DNA of 26,403 nt from an uncultured Clostridium sp. (GTDB lineage: Bacteria; Bacillota; Clostridia; Lachnospirales; Lachnospiraceae), in assembly GCA_900547035.1 (NCBI GenBank), contig URFM01000049.1, positions 1 to 26,403 of the forward strand. Direction: 5' to 3'. A model generated the notes under the pieces. That model did not search any database, was not told the DNA's origin, and saw nothing but the letters and a program-made list of their open reading frames with translations. Positions 1 to 8,613 of this stretch are shown one piece after another (position 1 is the stretch's first letter; each line of letters starts with the position of its first letter). The translations under genes were made by a program, and so were the position numbers.

Positions 1-1
1 T

Positions 2-373
2 ATCGCCTGCTGGATGTTCTTTACCATTTTTCTAAGCCTTCTGGCAGGAATGATTGCGGCGGCCATGTATCCACTGGAAGGCCTGGCGGGACTCTTTAAT
101 ATGGCGGATTATTACAGTACCCAGCTGGCCATTAACCGGCTATCTCCATATTACCTTTACGGGGAGGCAGTGACTACCATTTTGAATCCCGGCGTGCGCA
201 CCACAGGTCTGGTGACCAACGCTCAGCTGGAGGGCGCCATCGCGGGATATCTGCCTTTTGGACAGAGCCTGCTTTTGGTATGGCCCCAGCTGGTTGGTAT
301 GGCAGCTCTGACTCTGGCGGTATTCGCCATCGCCTATGTGAAATTCATGAGGCAGGAGGTAAGGGCCAGCTAG
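2..373 (+). CDS. ABC-2 type transporter permease, C-terminal part (5' end outside window)
   Basis: The reading frame is open from the window edge, so only the last ~123 residues are seen. They contain one hydrophobic segment at the start (FFTIFLSLLAGMIAAAMYPL), a hydrophilic stretch with NMADYYSTQLAINRLSPYYLYGEA, and a final membrane helix (LLLVWPQLVGMAALTLAVFAIAYVKF) followed by a short charged tail. This layout, with SPYYLYGEA before the last helix, is typical of ABC-2 membrane subunits of export systems. The ATP-binding partner would lie upstream. The substrate cannot be inferred. The two-component genes start 29 bases after its stop, on the same strand, so co-transcription is possible. 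Confidence 0.75.
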   Translation: MACWMFFTIFLSLLAGMIAAAMYPLEGLAGLFNMADYYSTQLAINRLSPYYLYGEAVTTILNPGVRTTGLVTNAQLEGAIAGYLPFGQSLLLVWPQLVGMAALTLAVFAIAYVKFMRQEVRAS

Positions 374-402
374 GTGAAAGAAGAATGTGAGAGGCGAAAA
401 CC

Positions 403-1083
403 ATGCGGATTCTGATTGTGGAGGATAACCGCCGTCTGGCGGAATCCTTAAAGGACATATTGAAATCCCTGCGCTATGAGTCGGACATCAGCCCGGAAGG
501 TCCGGAGGGCTTTGACCGGATGATGAGCGGACTTTACGACGGCGTGATTCTGGATGTGATGCTTCCGGGAATGGACGGACTGGAGCTTCTGAAAAAAGCC
601 CGGTCCGCCGGAAACGGGACGCCGGTGCTGATGCTCACGGCAAAAAGCGATACGGAGGATAAGGTGGCGGGACTGGATGCCGGGGCGGACTACTATCTGA
701 CAAAGCCGTTTGACAAGGATGAACTGACGGCGGCCTTAAAGGCGGTGCTCAGAAGAGGCGAAGAACTGATTCCGGAGGTGATTTCCTTCGGAGACATCCG
801 TTTAAACCAGTCCTCCTTCAGCCTGGAGCGGGGAGAAAAAAGCATCCGTTTAGGAAAACGGGAGTTTGAGGTCATGCGCCTTCTCATGTACGCCAAAGGT
901 GCGGTGGTTTCCAAAGAGACGATCCTTTTGAAAATCTGGGGAAACGACGGAGAAGCGGTGGACAACAACGTGGAGATTTACATTTCTTTTCTGAGAAAGA
1001 AACTCACCTTCTTGAAAGCGTCCGCTTCCATCGTCACAGCCCGCCATTTGGGGTATTATCTGGAAAGGGGGCCGGTCCAATGA
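403..1083 (+). CDS. OmpR/PhoB-family response regulator
   Basis: The protein has 226 residues, the normal length for the family. The receiver domain covers residues 1-115: acidic pair E7/D8, phosphoacceptor D51 (ILDVMLPGMDG), T79 in MLTAKS and K101 in LTKPF. A winged-helix DNA-binding domain follows at ~128-224 (LGKREFEVMRLLM ... VEIYISFLRKKL ... ARHLGYYL). All catalytic positions are present, so it should be phosphorylated by the kinase encoded next, whose start codon overlaps its stop (ATGA at 1080-1083). Target genes are unknown. The permease just upstream is a possible target, but no operator was identified. Confidence 0.93.
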   Translation: MRILIVEDNRRLAESLKDILKSLRYESDISPEGPEGFDRMMSGLYDGVILDVMLPGMDGLELLKKARSAGNGTPVLMLTAKSDTEDKVAGLDAGADYYLTKPFDKDELTAALKAVLRRGEELIPEVISFGDIRLNQSSFSLERGEKSIRLGKREFEVMRLLMYAKGAVVSKETILLKIWGNDGEAVDNNVEIYISFLRKKLTFLKASASIVTARHLGYYLERGPVQ

Positions 1084-2333
1084 AGGAATTAAGGGGCCTG
1101 CGGATTAAATTTGTGGTTTCTAATATGGCAATGGTCAGCCTGGTGATCGGTCTGGCCTTTTTGCTTGTGGGCGGACTGATGAAATTCAGGGTGGAGCAGA
1201 ATCAGCAGCGGCTTCTGGGTGAGGCGGCTTCTATAGAAAATTACAGGGAAGTTCTGTGGCAGGACCAGAGAACCAGGCTGCCCTTTTTCATCCTGGTAAC
1301 AGACGGGGAGGATAATGTCATCCAGGTGGAAGGGCAGTACGGTGGTCTGGGGCCGGACGAAGAGGTGATGCAGGAACTGGCTGCCAGAAGCCTTTCCGGG
1401 GCCCAGGACAGGGGGGAGCTGGAACTTTATCAGCTGTCCTACCTGCGCCAGCCATTTGAGAACGGATACCGCATCGCTTACGTGGACACCAGCCTGGGAA
1501 ATACCTTTACGGCGGATATGTGGCGGACCCTGGGAATCATCGGAGGTGCGGTATGGCTGGCCCTTCTGGGAGTGAGCTGCTTTCTCTCCAAGTGGGCGGT
1601 GGACCCGGTGGAGCGCTCTGTTCAGAGGGAAAAGCAGTTTGTAGCCGACGCCTCCCATGAGATGAAGACCCCCTTGACGGTAATTATGGCTAACGCCCAG
1701 CTTCTGGAAGAAGAAAAAAAATCCAGAACGGGAGATGAAAGCCGATGGCTGGACAATATCCTCCAGGAAGCGGAGGGGATGAAGCGGCTGGTGGAGGAGA
1801 TGCTGACTCTGGCCAGAAACGAGGCTGCCGGATTCAGAAGGGAGAAGAAAATATTTTCCCTTAGTGATGTGGTCATTGAAAGCGTACTGTCTTTTGAAGC
1901 GGTTTTTTACCAGGAAGACAAGGAGCTGGAAAGCAATGTGGAGGAGGACATCCTGATCCGGGGAGATTCGGGGCAGTTTACACAAGTAATGGGTATTTTG
2001 CTGGACAACGCCAGGAAATATTCATCTGCCGGAGGAAAGGCAAAGGTGCGGCTGGAGCGTCTGAATAATAAAAAAGCCCGGCTGCTGGTAGAAAGCGCCG
2101 GGGATGAGATTCCTCAGGATAAACTGGAGGTGATTTTTGACCGGTTTTACCGCTCGGACCCGTCCAGAGGAGAACAGAAAGGCTACGGTCTGGGGCTGGC
2201 TATCGCCAAGAGCATCGTGGAGGGCAGCGGAGGCCGGATTTACGCCTGTTCCCGTGAGGGAAAAAACCAGTTCTTCGTGGAAGTACGGACGGCAGCGAAT
2301 CAGGACAGAAGGGAGCGCATGGCGAAGGAATAG
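1080..2333 (+). CDS. Membrane sensor histidine kinase
   Basis: The protein has 417 residues. One membrane helix lies at ~15-33 and a second at ~149-168 (TLGIIGGAVWLALLGVSCFL). They enclose an extracytoplasmic sensor region of ~115 residues that I do not recognise. The HisKA dimerisation/phosphoacceptor helix carries FVADASHEMKTPLTVI with H193 as the phosphorylated histidine. The HATPase_c domain shows the N box (ILLDNARKYS) and G box (KGYGLGLAIAKSIVE near 365-380). It is translationally coupled to the response regulator. Its last 34 bases overlap, tail to tail, the 3' end of the DUF4364 gene on the other strand. The stimulus is unknown. Confidence 0.92.
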   Translation: MKELRGLRIKFVVSNMAMVSLVIGLAFLLVGGLMKFRVEQNQQRLLGEAASIENYREVLWQDQRTRLPFFILVTDGEDNVIQVEGQYGGLGPDEEVMQELAARSLSGAQDRGELELYQLSYLRQPFENGYRIAYVDTSLGNTFTADMWRTLGIIGGAVWLALLGVSCFLSKWAVDPVERSVQREKQFVADASHEMKTPLTVIMANAQLLEEEKKSRTGDESRWLDNILQEAEGMKRLVEEMLTLARNEAAGFRREKKIFSLSDVVIESVLSFEAVFYQEDKELESNVEEDILIRGDSGQFTQVMGILLDNARKYSSAGGKAKVRLERLNNKKARLLVESAGDEIPQDKLEVIFDRFYRSDPSRGEQKGYGLGLAIAKSIVEGSGGRIYACSREGKNQFFVEVRTAANQDRRERMAKE

Positions 2334-2818
2334 ATTTCCTGGCTTTTCTCTTTCCATTTGCTGCACACCTGTTCGGCCTGCTCCTTGTCGGGCAGGGACA
2401 AATCCAGGCGTATTAGAACACTCTTCCCCTCCCGAACCTCACAGTGGGCGATGTAATCCTGACCAGTGGATTTGTAGTAATCAGCACTGGTGCCAACCTC
2501 GTCCCGGAGGCGGAATTTGTTTTCCTTGATATATTGGTCCATATCCTCGATGATGGCGGAGGAGATGTTCTTGCCGAAAAAGTTCAGGGTTTCTTCCCCT
2601 TCCCGGGTGAGCTCATACCGGGTGCTGTTGTGGCTGGGCTCTTTGTGAACCAGGCCGGATTCCTCCAGTTCATTTAATGCCTGCTGGAGGGTAAAATAGG
2701 TGGTATATTCATGTTCGGTAAAAAAACTGATCAGCTGGGCGTTGGTTAGAGGAAATTTCACCTGCTTGAGCAGATATAAAGTCATCAGTTTGTATAGGGT
2801 CATAGGCTCAGTCAACAT
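2300..2818 (-). CDS. DUF4364 family protein, winged-helix-like
   Basis: The protein has 172 residues from the start chosen here (MLTEPMTLYKLM...). The N-terminal ~75 residues (LMTLYLLKQVKFPLTNAQL ... YFTLQQALNELEESGLV ... YELTREGEETLNFF) read like a PadR-type winged helix ending in a beta wing. The C-terminal half (YYKSTGQDYIAHCEVREGK...SVLIRLDLSLPDKEQAEQVC) matches the DUF4364 pattern known from Lachnospiraceae. An in-frame ATG at 2857 was rejected because it lies inside the -10 box of the gene's own promoter. The 2818 ATG has an upstream AAAGGTGG. It is divergent from the DUF5717 operon with overlapping promoter regions, so it could regulate that operon. That is inference. Confidence 0.85.
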   Translation of the reverse strand: MLTEPMTLYKLMTLYLLKQVKFPLTNAQLISFFTEHEYTTYFTLQQALNELEESGLVHKEPSHNSTRYELTREGEETLNFFGKNISSAIIEDMDQYIKENKFRLRDEVGTSADYYKSTGQDYIAHCEVREGKSVLIRLDLSLPDKEQAEQVCSKWKEKSQEIYSFAMRSLLS

Positions 2819-2852
2819 AGGAAACGTACACCACCTTTTAGGCTTTTCCTCT

Positions 2853-2881
2853 ATCATAGCAACTTTTCGCTTTTAATTCAA
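2853..2881 (-). promoter_or_regulatory. Sigma-A type promoter of the DUF4364 gene
   Basis: Read on the minus strand: -35 TTGAAT (2876-2881), a 17-base spacer and -10 TATGAT (2853-2858). It lies 35 bases upstream of the chosen ATG. A forward extended -10 (TGCTATCAT, 2891-2899) for the opposite operon lies close by, so the two promoter regions overlap. The 9-mer CTATCATAG occurs twice, at 2851-2859 and 2893-2901. Confidence 0.65.
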
Positions 2882-2973
2882 GGTGAAATGTGCTATCATA
2901 GAAACCGATAAACAGTTCTTTGGGAACTGTCCCAAATCCATGCAGGAAACAGCAGAGAAAATTAGGTGGTACT

Positions 2974-5900
2974 ATGAGAGAACGGATCAACCGGCTGGCC
3001 AGGGGAATTATTGACAGCGAGGCCCCCCAGGTGGTCATTACCCCGGAGCAGGTGGAAGAACAGGTGCCGGCGTCTGCCAAAACCAGGGGAGAGCTGATGG
3101 TTACCAGCAGCAACAACCTTTACATTAAGGGTCTGGTATACTCCAGCAATCCCAGAGTAACAATTTCCAACAATGCCTTCGGCGGTCTGCGCAACCGGAT
3201 TGTCTTTGAGATTAACAGTCAATACCTCAAACATGGAGAAACGATTAAGGGATCTTTTTATCTGGTCACCAATGGCGGCGAAAAAGAGATTCCTTATTCT
3301 TTGCGTGTTCAAAGCGGAGTTTCCGGCAGCGCCCTGGAGCGCTTAAAAACTGCGGAAGATTACGCCAGACTGGCAAAGAAAGATTTGGATCTGGCTCTTC
3401 AGCTTTTTGAATATCAGGATTTTATCCAGGCGCCTTTTATGGAAGATGGTCTGTGCCGGACGATTTACGACGGCTTAAAGGGAAGGCCGGGCAGGCGGAA
3501 TCTTCTGGAGGAATTTCTGGTGGCCTTAAAGGTAAAGGAACCAGTCCGTCTCTCGGTAAATACGGAGAAAAAGTCCTACGACTGCTATTCGGAAGGCACC
3601 CAGGATTGGCTGGAAATCCGCAGCAGCGGCTGGGGATATGTGCAGATTCAGGTCCAGGCGGACGGGGACTTCATCGAGCTGGTCCAGAGCCAGTTTACGG
3701 ACCAGGATTTCAAGGGGGGCCTTCTGCGTCTGCCCTTTAAGGTCCGCAGGGAGAGGCTCCACGGCGGAAAGAATTTCGGCTCCCTCCATCTGACGACGCT
3801 GCGGGAAAATTTCACGGTGGAAATAGAGGCCCTTGTTCCCCAGGAGGAAGAGAAAAAGGGGACAACAAATCAGGGCAGGGTAGAGCCGGAGAAGCTTTAT
3901 CCTTACCTGGCGAAACGGCTGGATTTGGAGGCAGGCGTTACGGACCGGGAGACGTCGCTTAACCAGATGAGCCAGGAACTTCAGAAATTGAGAGAAGAAT
4001 TTCCGGAAGACGATCTTCCGGTCCTGCTCCAGGCGGAGCTTATGCTGATGGGCGGCAGGCGGGAGGCCGCCGCCGGGCTTTTGGGAGAACGGGGAGAGCG
4101 GATGGCTGCCTTGGGAGAGAAAGAGCGGGAGCGGTACTGCTATTTCCGGTATCTGAACTATCTGCTGAATCCGGGGCCGGGGGCCAAGGAAGGTCTGATT
4201 CGCCTTCTGAACCAGTATCTGGAACGGATGGACGGGGAGAGTTTTTATCTGTTTTTCCTTTTGCTGGAGGTGGACGAGCGTTTAAAACAGAATCCGCTGG
4301 AGCTTTACCTTCGGATGAAGAACATGTATCAGGATGGCTGCCGCAGTCCCTTTTTGTACCTGGCTGCCAGCCGCCTTTTGGAGATTCACCCGGATTTGAT
4401 GGCAAGTCTGGGGGAATTCGAGGTTCAGGTGGTATATCTGGCTGCCAAAAAGGGCTTTTTGAACCGGACTATGGCTGAGAAAACTGCATCCTATGCCCTG
4501 AATTTCCGCTATTACAAGAGGATTTATCAGTGGCTTCTGGAAAAAATATATGAGCTTTATCCCCTGCCTCAGGTGCTGGAGGCTCTCTGCGCCCTGCTCA
4601 TCCGGGGAAATCAGAAGGGAAGCGGGGCGTTTCGGTGGTACAGCCTAGCCCTGGAACAGGGAGTGAACCTGACGCGGCTTTACGAGTACTATCTCTACGC
4701 CCTGCCAAAGAACTACGACCACCTGCTGCCTAAGGAGGTGCTGCTGTATTTCTCCTATGACAAGGATTTGGACGATGAGAACCGATGCGTACTGTACCGG
4801 AACATCCTCACCTACATGAACCCCTCCTCGGAGCTGTATCAGGCCTATATGCGGCCTATGGAGCAGTTTGCCATGGAGCAGCTTTTAAGGTCCAGAATCA
4901 ACAGCAGCCTGGCGATTATCTACGATCACATGATTTACAAGGATATGATTGACCGCAGGGCCGCCAGGGCCCTGCCGGGAATCCTGCGTTCCTACCGGAT
5001 TCAGTGCCAGGATCCCAGGATGAAGTATGTCATTGTCCGCTACCAGGAACTGGCGGAGGATCAGGCCTTTGCCCTGGACGGGGGCGTGGCCTTTGTGCCG
5101 ATTTTTTCGGACCGGTTCGTGCTCCTGTTCCAGGACGCCTTCGGCAGCCGCTATCTGGATGTCAGCTGCTATAAGATTCCGGTGATGGATAAGCCGGAGC
5201 TTTTGGAGCGCTGCTACGAGGTCTGCCCGGAGCATCCCATGCTCCGGCTGATTGCCTGCCGCAAGCTTCTGGAGGAGGGAATTAAGGAGGATTCCCAGGC
5301 CTCCTTCCTGGAGCGGCTGATGGAGGACTTGAACTTAAATCCCGTATACCGGGAACAGCTGCTCTCCGCTGTGACGGACTACTATTGCCAAAAGGCGGAA
5401 GGCCAGGAGGGAGGCTCCATGTCCTTTGACTGCGCTTATCTGGTGCAGATGGACAAGGAAGAGTTAAAACCCAGGCAGCGTCAGAAAATCTGCGAAACCT
5501 TAATCAGCCAGAACTATATGCGGGAAGCATATGAGATGATTCGCCTCTACGGCAGCCAGTACATCAGCGCGAAGAGCCGCATGAAGCTTTGCGACCGGAT
5601 GATTCTTCAGAACCTGTTCGACCAGGATGAGCTGCTTTTAGATCTTTCCTACGGGGTGTTCCGGGAGGGCTGCGGCGACAGCGTGATTCTGGATTATCTC
5701 TGCGAGCATTTTAACGGGACCGTGGAGCAGATGTACCAGATGTTGATTCAGGCAATTCAGGAACATGTGGAAACCTACGATTTGGAGGAGCGGCTTCTGG
5801 CCCAGATGATGTTTACGGGACAAACGGCCCAAATTGACTCCGTATTCCAGCTCTATACCCAGAGGAAAAATACCAGGGAGAGCGTGGTCAAGGCTTACTT

Positions 5901-6558
5901 TACGGAAAAGAGCATCGCCTATTTCCTGAGAGGGGAAAAGGTGGGTGAGCCGGTATTCCGGTACCTGGAGGGGGTTATAAGCGCCAGCATAGAGAAAAAT
6001 CGGGTGCCTACGATCTATTTGCTGGCCCTGACCAAGTATTATGCTTCCTGTACTTCCCTGCAAGAGGACCAGGCCCGTCTTTGCCGTATTGCGGGAGGAC
6101 TCTTAATCAACGAGGGGCTGGTATTTTCCTATACCAGGGATTTGTCCCGCCATATGGCGGTGCCGGAAGATATCATGGATAAGGCCATGGTGGAGTACCA
6201 TGGCAGGAAGGACAGCAGGCCGGAGCTGATGGTGAGGATTCTGCCCGGGGAGGAGGAGTACCACAGCGAGGAGATGCATCGGGTTTACCAGGGCATCTTT
6301 GTGAAGCGGAAGGTTCTTTTCGAGGGAGAAACCATGGAATACCAGATTTACGATTTGGAAAATGGCGTCCGCACCCTGACGGCTGAGGGACAGGCGGTCT
6401 GCGACCACAAGCTGGAGGGCAAGGAGAACAGCAGATTCGTGCTGTTAAACCACATGGGAAAGGCCTTTGAGGAGAAGGACGAGGAGGCCCTGAAAAATGC
6501 CATGGAGGAGTATTTGAAGAAGGCGGCGGTTCTCTCCGAACTGTTTCCGACCGTGTGA
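2974..6558 (+). CDS. DUF5717 family giant beta/alpha-solenoid protein
   Basis: The protein has 1194 residues, starting MRERINRLARG behind TTAGGTGGT. A TTG further upstream at 2920 was rejected for lack of a ribosome site. Residues ~20-310 are beta-rich and look like two immunoglobulin-like or sandwich units (NNLYIKGLVYSSNPRVTISNNAF; later VRLSVNTEKKSYDCYSEG and WGYVQIQVQADGDFIELV). From ~330 to ~1100 it is almost entirely helical and resembles TPR or other helical repeats. The last ~100 residues are again partly beta (RKVLFEGETMEYQIYDLENGVRTL). There is no signal peptide or membrane helix, so it is probably cytoplasmic. It is followed after 21 bases by the Hsp70-like gene. The family has no function that I know of. 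A scaffold or partner role for the Hsp70-like protein is inference. Confidence 0.85.
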   Translation: MRERINRLARGIIDSEAPQVVITPEQVEEQVPASAKTRGELMVTSSNNLYIKGLVYSSNPRVTISNNAFGGLRNRIVFEINSQYLKHGETIKGSFYLVTNGGEKEIPYSLRVQSGVSGSALERLKTAEDYARLAKKDLDLALQLFEYQDFIQAPFMEDGLCRTIYDGLKGRPGRRNLLEEFLVALKVKEPVRLSVNTEKKSYDCYSEGTQDWLEIRSSGWGYVQIQVQADGDFIELVQSQFTDQDFKGGLLRLPFKVRRERLHGGKNFGSLHLTTLRENFTVEIEALVPQEEEKKGTTNQGRVEPEKLYPYLAKRLDLEAGVTDRETSLNQMSQELQKLREEFPEDDLPVLLQAELMLMGGRREAAAGLLGERGERMAALGEKERERYCYFRYLNYLLNPGPGAKEGLIRLLNQYLERMDGESFYLFFLLLEVDERLKQNPLELYLRMKNMYQDGCRSPFLYLAASRLLEIHPDLMASLGEFEVQVVYLAAKKGFLNRTMAEKTASYALNFRYYKRIYQWLLEKIYELYPLPQVLEALCALLIRGNQKGSGAFRWYSLALEQGVNLTRLYEYYLYALPKNYDHLLPKEVLLYFSYDKDLDDENRCVLYRNILTYMNPSSELYQAYMRPMEQFAMEQLLRSRINSSLAIIYDHMIYKDMIDRRAARALPGILRSYRIQCQDPRMKYVIVRYQELAEDQAFALDGGVAFVPIFSDRFVLLFQDAFGSRYLDVSCYKIPVMDKPELLERCYEVCPEHPMLRLIACRKLLEEGIKEDSQASFLERLMEDLNLNPVYREQLLSAVTDYYCQKAEGQEGGSMSFDCAYLVQMDKEELKPRQRQKICETLISQNYMREAYEMIRLYGSQYISAKSRMKLCDRMILQNLFDQDELLLDLSYGVFREGCGDSVILDYLCEHFNGTVEQMYQMLIQAIQEHVETYDLEERLLAQMMFTGQTAQIDSVFQLYTQRKNTRESVVKAYFTEKSIAYFLRGEKVGEPVFRYLEGVISASIEKNRVPTIYLLALTKYYASCTSLQEDQARLCRIAGGLLINEGLVFSYTRDLSRHMAVPEDIMDKAMVEYHGRKDSRPELMVRILPGEEEYHSEEMHRVYQGIFVKRKVLFEGETMEYQIYDLENGVRTLTAEGQAVCDHKLEGKENSRFVLLNHMGKAFEEKDEEALKNAMEEYLKKAAVLSELFPTV

Positions 6559-6579
6559 TAAGTGAGAAAGGGGCTGTCT

Positions 6580-7803
6580 ATGGACAGACTAATCATAGGA
6601 CTTGATTTGAATGATGATTATACCAGGATTGTCTGCCACGGCCAGGAGAAGTCCTGGACCATCCCGACGGTGCTCTGCCGCCGCAAGGACGAGGAAGTCT
6701 GGCTGACAGGGGAAGAGGCCTACGCCTGTACCCTGGTGGGCGAAGGGGTCATGGTGGACAAGCTGGTGAAGATGGCTGCTAAAGGGGGAACTTCCACCAT
6801 CGGGGAGGTCCGTTATACGGGAAGCGGCTTGCTGAATCTGTTTATCCGGAAGGTCCTGGAATATCCCAAAAAGGAGTTCGGCGTCGAGAAAATCGGCCAG
6901 CTGGTGGTATCTCTCCACCGGGTGGACGCTGGGATGATGGACCTTTTTTTGACCTGCGCTGATTTCCTGGAGATTCCCAGGGAGCGAGTCCATGTCATCA
7001 GCCATATGGAAAGCTTTGTCTACTATGTGCTGAGCCAGAGAAAGGAACTGTGGAGCAACCAGGTAGGGCTGTTTGATTTGTCCTCCCAGCGCCTGTGCTA
7101 CTACGAGATGAAGGTCCAGAGAGGACTGCGCCGCAATATGGTCCAGGCGGATTCCGAGGACATGGAGGAAGCCTTTAATCTGGATATTCTGGACACTCCT
7201 TCCGGAGGGCGGCTGGCGGACCGGATTCTCACCAGCTGCGGGGAGCGGGTCCTGAATAAAAAGCTGTTTTCCTCCATTTTCCTGACGGGAAAGGGATTTG
7301 AGCGCCAGGACTGGGCCGGGGAGTTTATGAAACTGGCCTGCCACAGAAGAAAGGTCTTTGTGGAGCCGGTGATTTTTGCCAGCGGGGCTGCGGAAAAGGG
7401 GGCGGATTATGAGAGCAAAACTTCCTCCTATCCCTATATTTTCATCTGCGAGGGCAGGCTGAAGGCCCAGGTCTCCATGAAGGTTATGCGCAGGGGAAAG
7501 GAAAATCAGCTGATTTTAGCTTCCTACGGTGATAACTGGTATGAATCCAAGACCAGCCTGGAATTGATTCTGGACGGTCAGAAAGAGATTGAATTTACCA
7601 TCACGCCTCTGGATTCCAAGAAAAAGAAGCTGGTGCGGATTCCGCTGACGGGATTTCCCGACCGGCCGCCCAGGACCACCCGGATTCAGATGAACCTGGG
7701 ATTTCTGGATGAGAATACCATGTCGGTGGTGATTAAGGACAAAGGCTTTGGAGAGCTGTTTGCCTCCTCCGGAGCCCAGATTCGCCAGGAGGTGAGCTTA
7801 TGA
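6580..7803 (+). CDS. DUF5716 family protein, degenerate Hsp70-like
   Basis: The protein has 407 residues. The ATG at 6580 (MDRLIIGLD) is preceded by GAGAAAGGGG; the GTG at 6562 is less likely. The start IIGLDLNDDYTRIV aligns by eye with the Hsp70 phosphate-1 loop (GIDLGTT), with D9 kept but the following G-T-T replaced by N-D-D. The phosphate-2 region reads VGLFDLSSQRL (D166) rather than DLGGGT. IFLTGKGF (233-240) sits where the adenosine-binding GG motif is expected. Residues ~285-400 look like the Hsp70 substrate-binding beta domain: LVRIPLTGFPDRPPRTT, then NTMSVVIKDKGFG. There is no C-terminal helical lid. Homology to Hsp70 is my reading. Loss or weakening of ATPase activity is inference. 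Confidence 0.82.
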   Translation: MDRLIIGLDLNDDYTRIVCHGQEKSWTIPTVLCRRKDEEVWLTGEEAYACTLVGEGVMVDKLVKMAAKGGTSTIGEVRYTGSGLLNLFIRKVLEYPKKEFGVEKIGQLVVSLHRVDAGMMDLFLTCADFLEIPRERVHVISHMESFVYYVLSQRKELWSNQVGLFDLSSQRLCYYEMKVQRGLRRNMVQADSEDMEEAFNLDILDTPSGGRLADRILTSCGERVLNKKLFSSIFLTGKGFERQDWAGEFMKLACHRRKVFVEPVIFASGAAEKGADYESKTSSYPYIFICEGRLKAQVSMKVMRRGKENQLILASYGDNWYESKTSLELILDGQKEIEFTITPLDSKKKKLVRIPLTGFPDRPPRTTRIQMNLGFLDENTMSVVIKDKGFGELFASSGAQIRQEVSL

Positions 7804-8612
7804 GCCTTTTGCTTTGCAGGCTGGAGCCGGTGCAGCACCCCTACTATGTGGAGGTGCTGGGAATCCATATTTATTCCTCCCAGGAGCTGTGCTATATCAT
7901 TTACAATAATCCCCTTCTGGTGATGGAGGATTTTCTGGACACCCCTCTCATTACTTTTATCCGGGAGGAGCTGGATATGGAGCCTCTTGCCAGGAAACTC
8001 CAGTCCCTGGCGGACCAGAAGAATAATACGGACGCTATGCTGCTGTTAATCCTGTCCGAATGCGACTATTATACGGAAAGCGAGATTAACCGGTTTAAGC
8101 AGACCCTGGCCGCTTACCACAAGTACCATCCTGCGGAATATTTAAAGGCCGTGGCCGACGCCCTGTTTCAGAAGAAGCAGTACGGAAAGGCCATTGTCCG
8201 CTACCAGAAAATCCTGGAGATTCCCAAGGACAAGGTGGTGGACGATGAATTCCTGGCAAAGGTTTACCACAATTTGGGCGCGGTGTATGCTCAGATGTTC
8301 CAGTATGAAAAGGCTTTCCGGGCCCTGGACCAGTCCTATGTGCTGAACAAGAACCCGGACACCTTAAAGAGAATCTATTTTTTGACTGTTTTTGAGCCTG
8401 CTCTGGCGGTGCGGGAGCGATATCAGTCCCTGTTTACCCCGCAGGCAAAGGAAAAATGGGAGGAAGAGCTCTCCCTGGCCCGGCAGAATGCCATGGCGGC
8501 AAAAGAGGTAGCGGCCCTGCGGGAGCTCTTTAAAAAAGACCCGGTAAAGCGGATGAAAGGCGCCGGCGAGATGATTAACCAGTGGAAGCAGGAATACCGG
8601 GGGATGATATAA
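7800..8612 (+). CDS. Tetratricopeptide-repeat protein of the DUF5717/DUF5716 operon
   Basis: The protein has 270 residues. Its ATG overlaps the stop of the preceding gene (ATGA at 7800-7803), which indicates translational coupling. The first ~110 residues (RLEPVQHPYYVEVLGIHIYSSQELCYIIYNNPLL) form an unfamiliar alpha/beta region. Residues ~115-200 carry TPR-like helical pairs (YLKAVADALFQKKQYGKAIVRYQKILE; VYHNLGAVYAQMFQYEKAFRALDQSYVLN). There is no membrane segment. TPR proteins often dock onto Hsp70 proteins, which fits a partner role for the adjacent DUF5716 protein, but that is only suggested by position. Confidence 0.85.
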   Translation: MSLLLCRLEPVQHPYYVEVLGIHIYSSQELCYIIYNNPLLVMEDFLDTPLITFIREELDMEPLARKLQSLADQKNNTDAMLLLILSECDYYTESEINRFKQTLAAYHKYHPAEYLKAVADALFQKKQYGKAIVRYQKILEIPKDKVVDDEFLAKVYHNLGAVYAQMFQYEKAFRALDQSYVLNKNPDTLKRIYFLTVFEPALAVRERYQSLFTPQAKEKWEEELSLARQNAMAAKEVAALRELFKKDPVKRMKGAGEMINQWKQEYRGMI

Positions 8613-8613
8613 C

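Noticed and set aside
1089..1985. Long minus-strand open frame of 298 codons opposite the sensor kinase
   Set aside because: It is fully antisense to an intact kinase, has no ribosome site or recognisable family, and its composition reflects the opposite coding strand. The same applies to the long antisense frames at 9356-10348, 6589-7344 and 22391-23083.
2137..2529. Plus-strand ORF of 130 codons across the end of the kinase gene
   Set aside because: It overlaps two better-supported genes in other frames and its translation is rich in Arg, Pro and Gly with no family resemblance.
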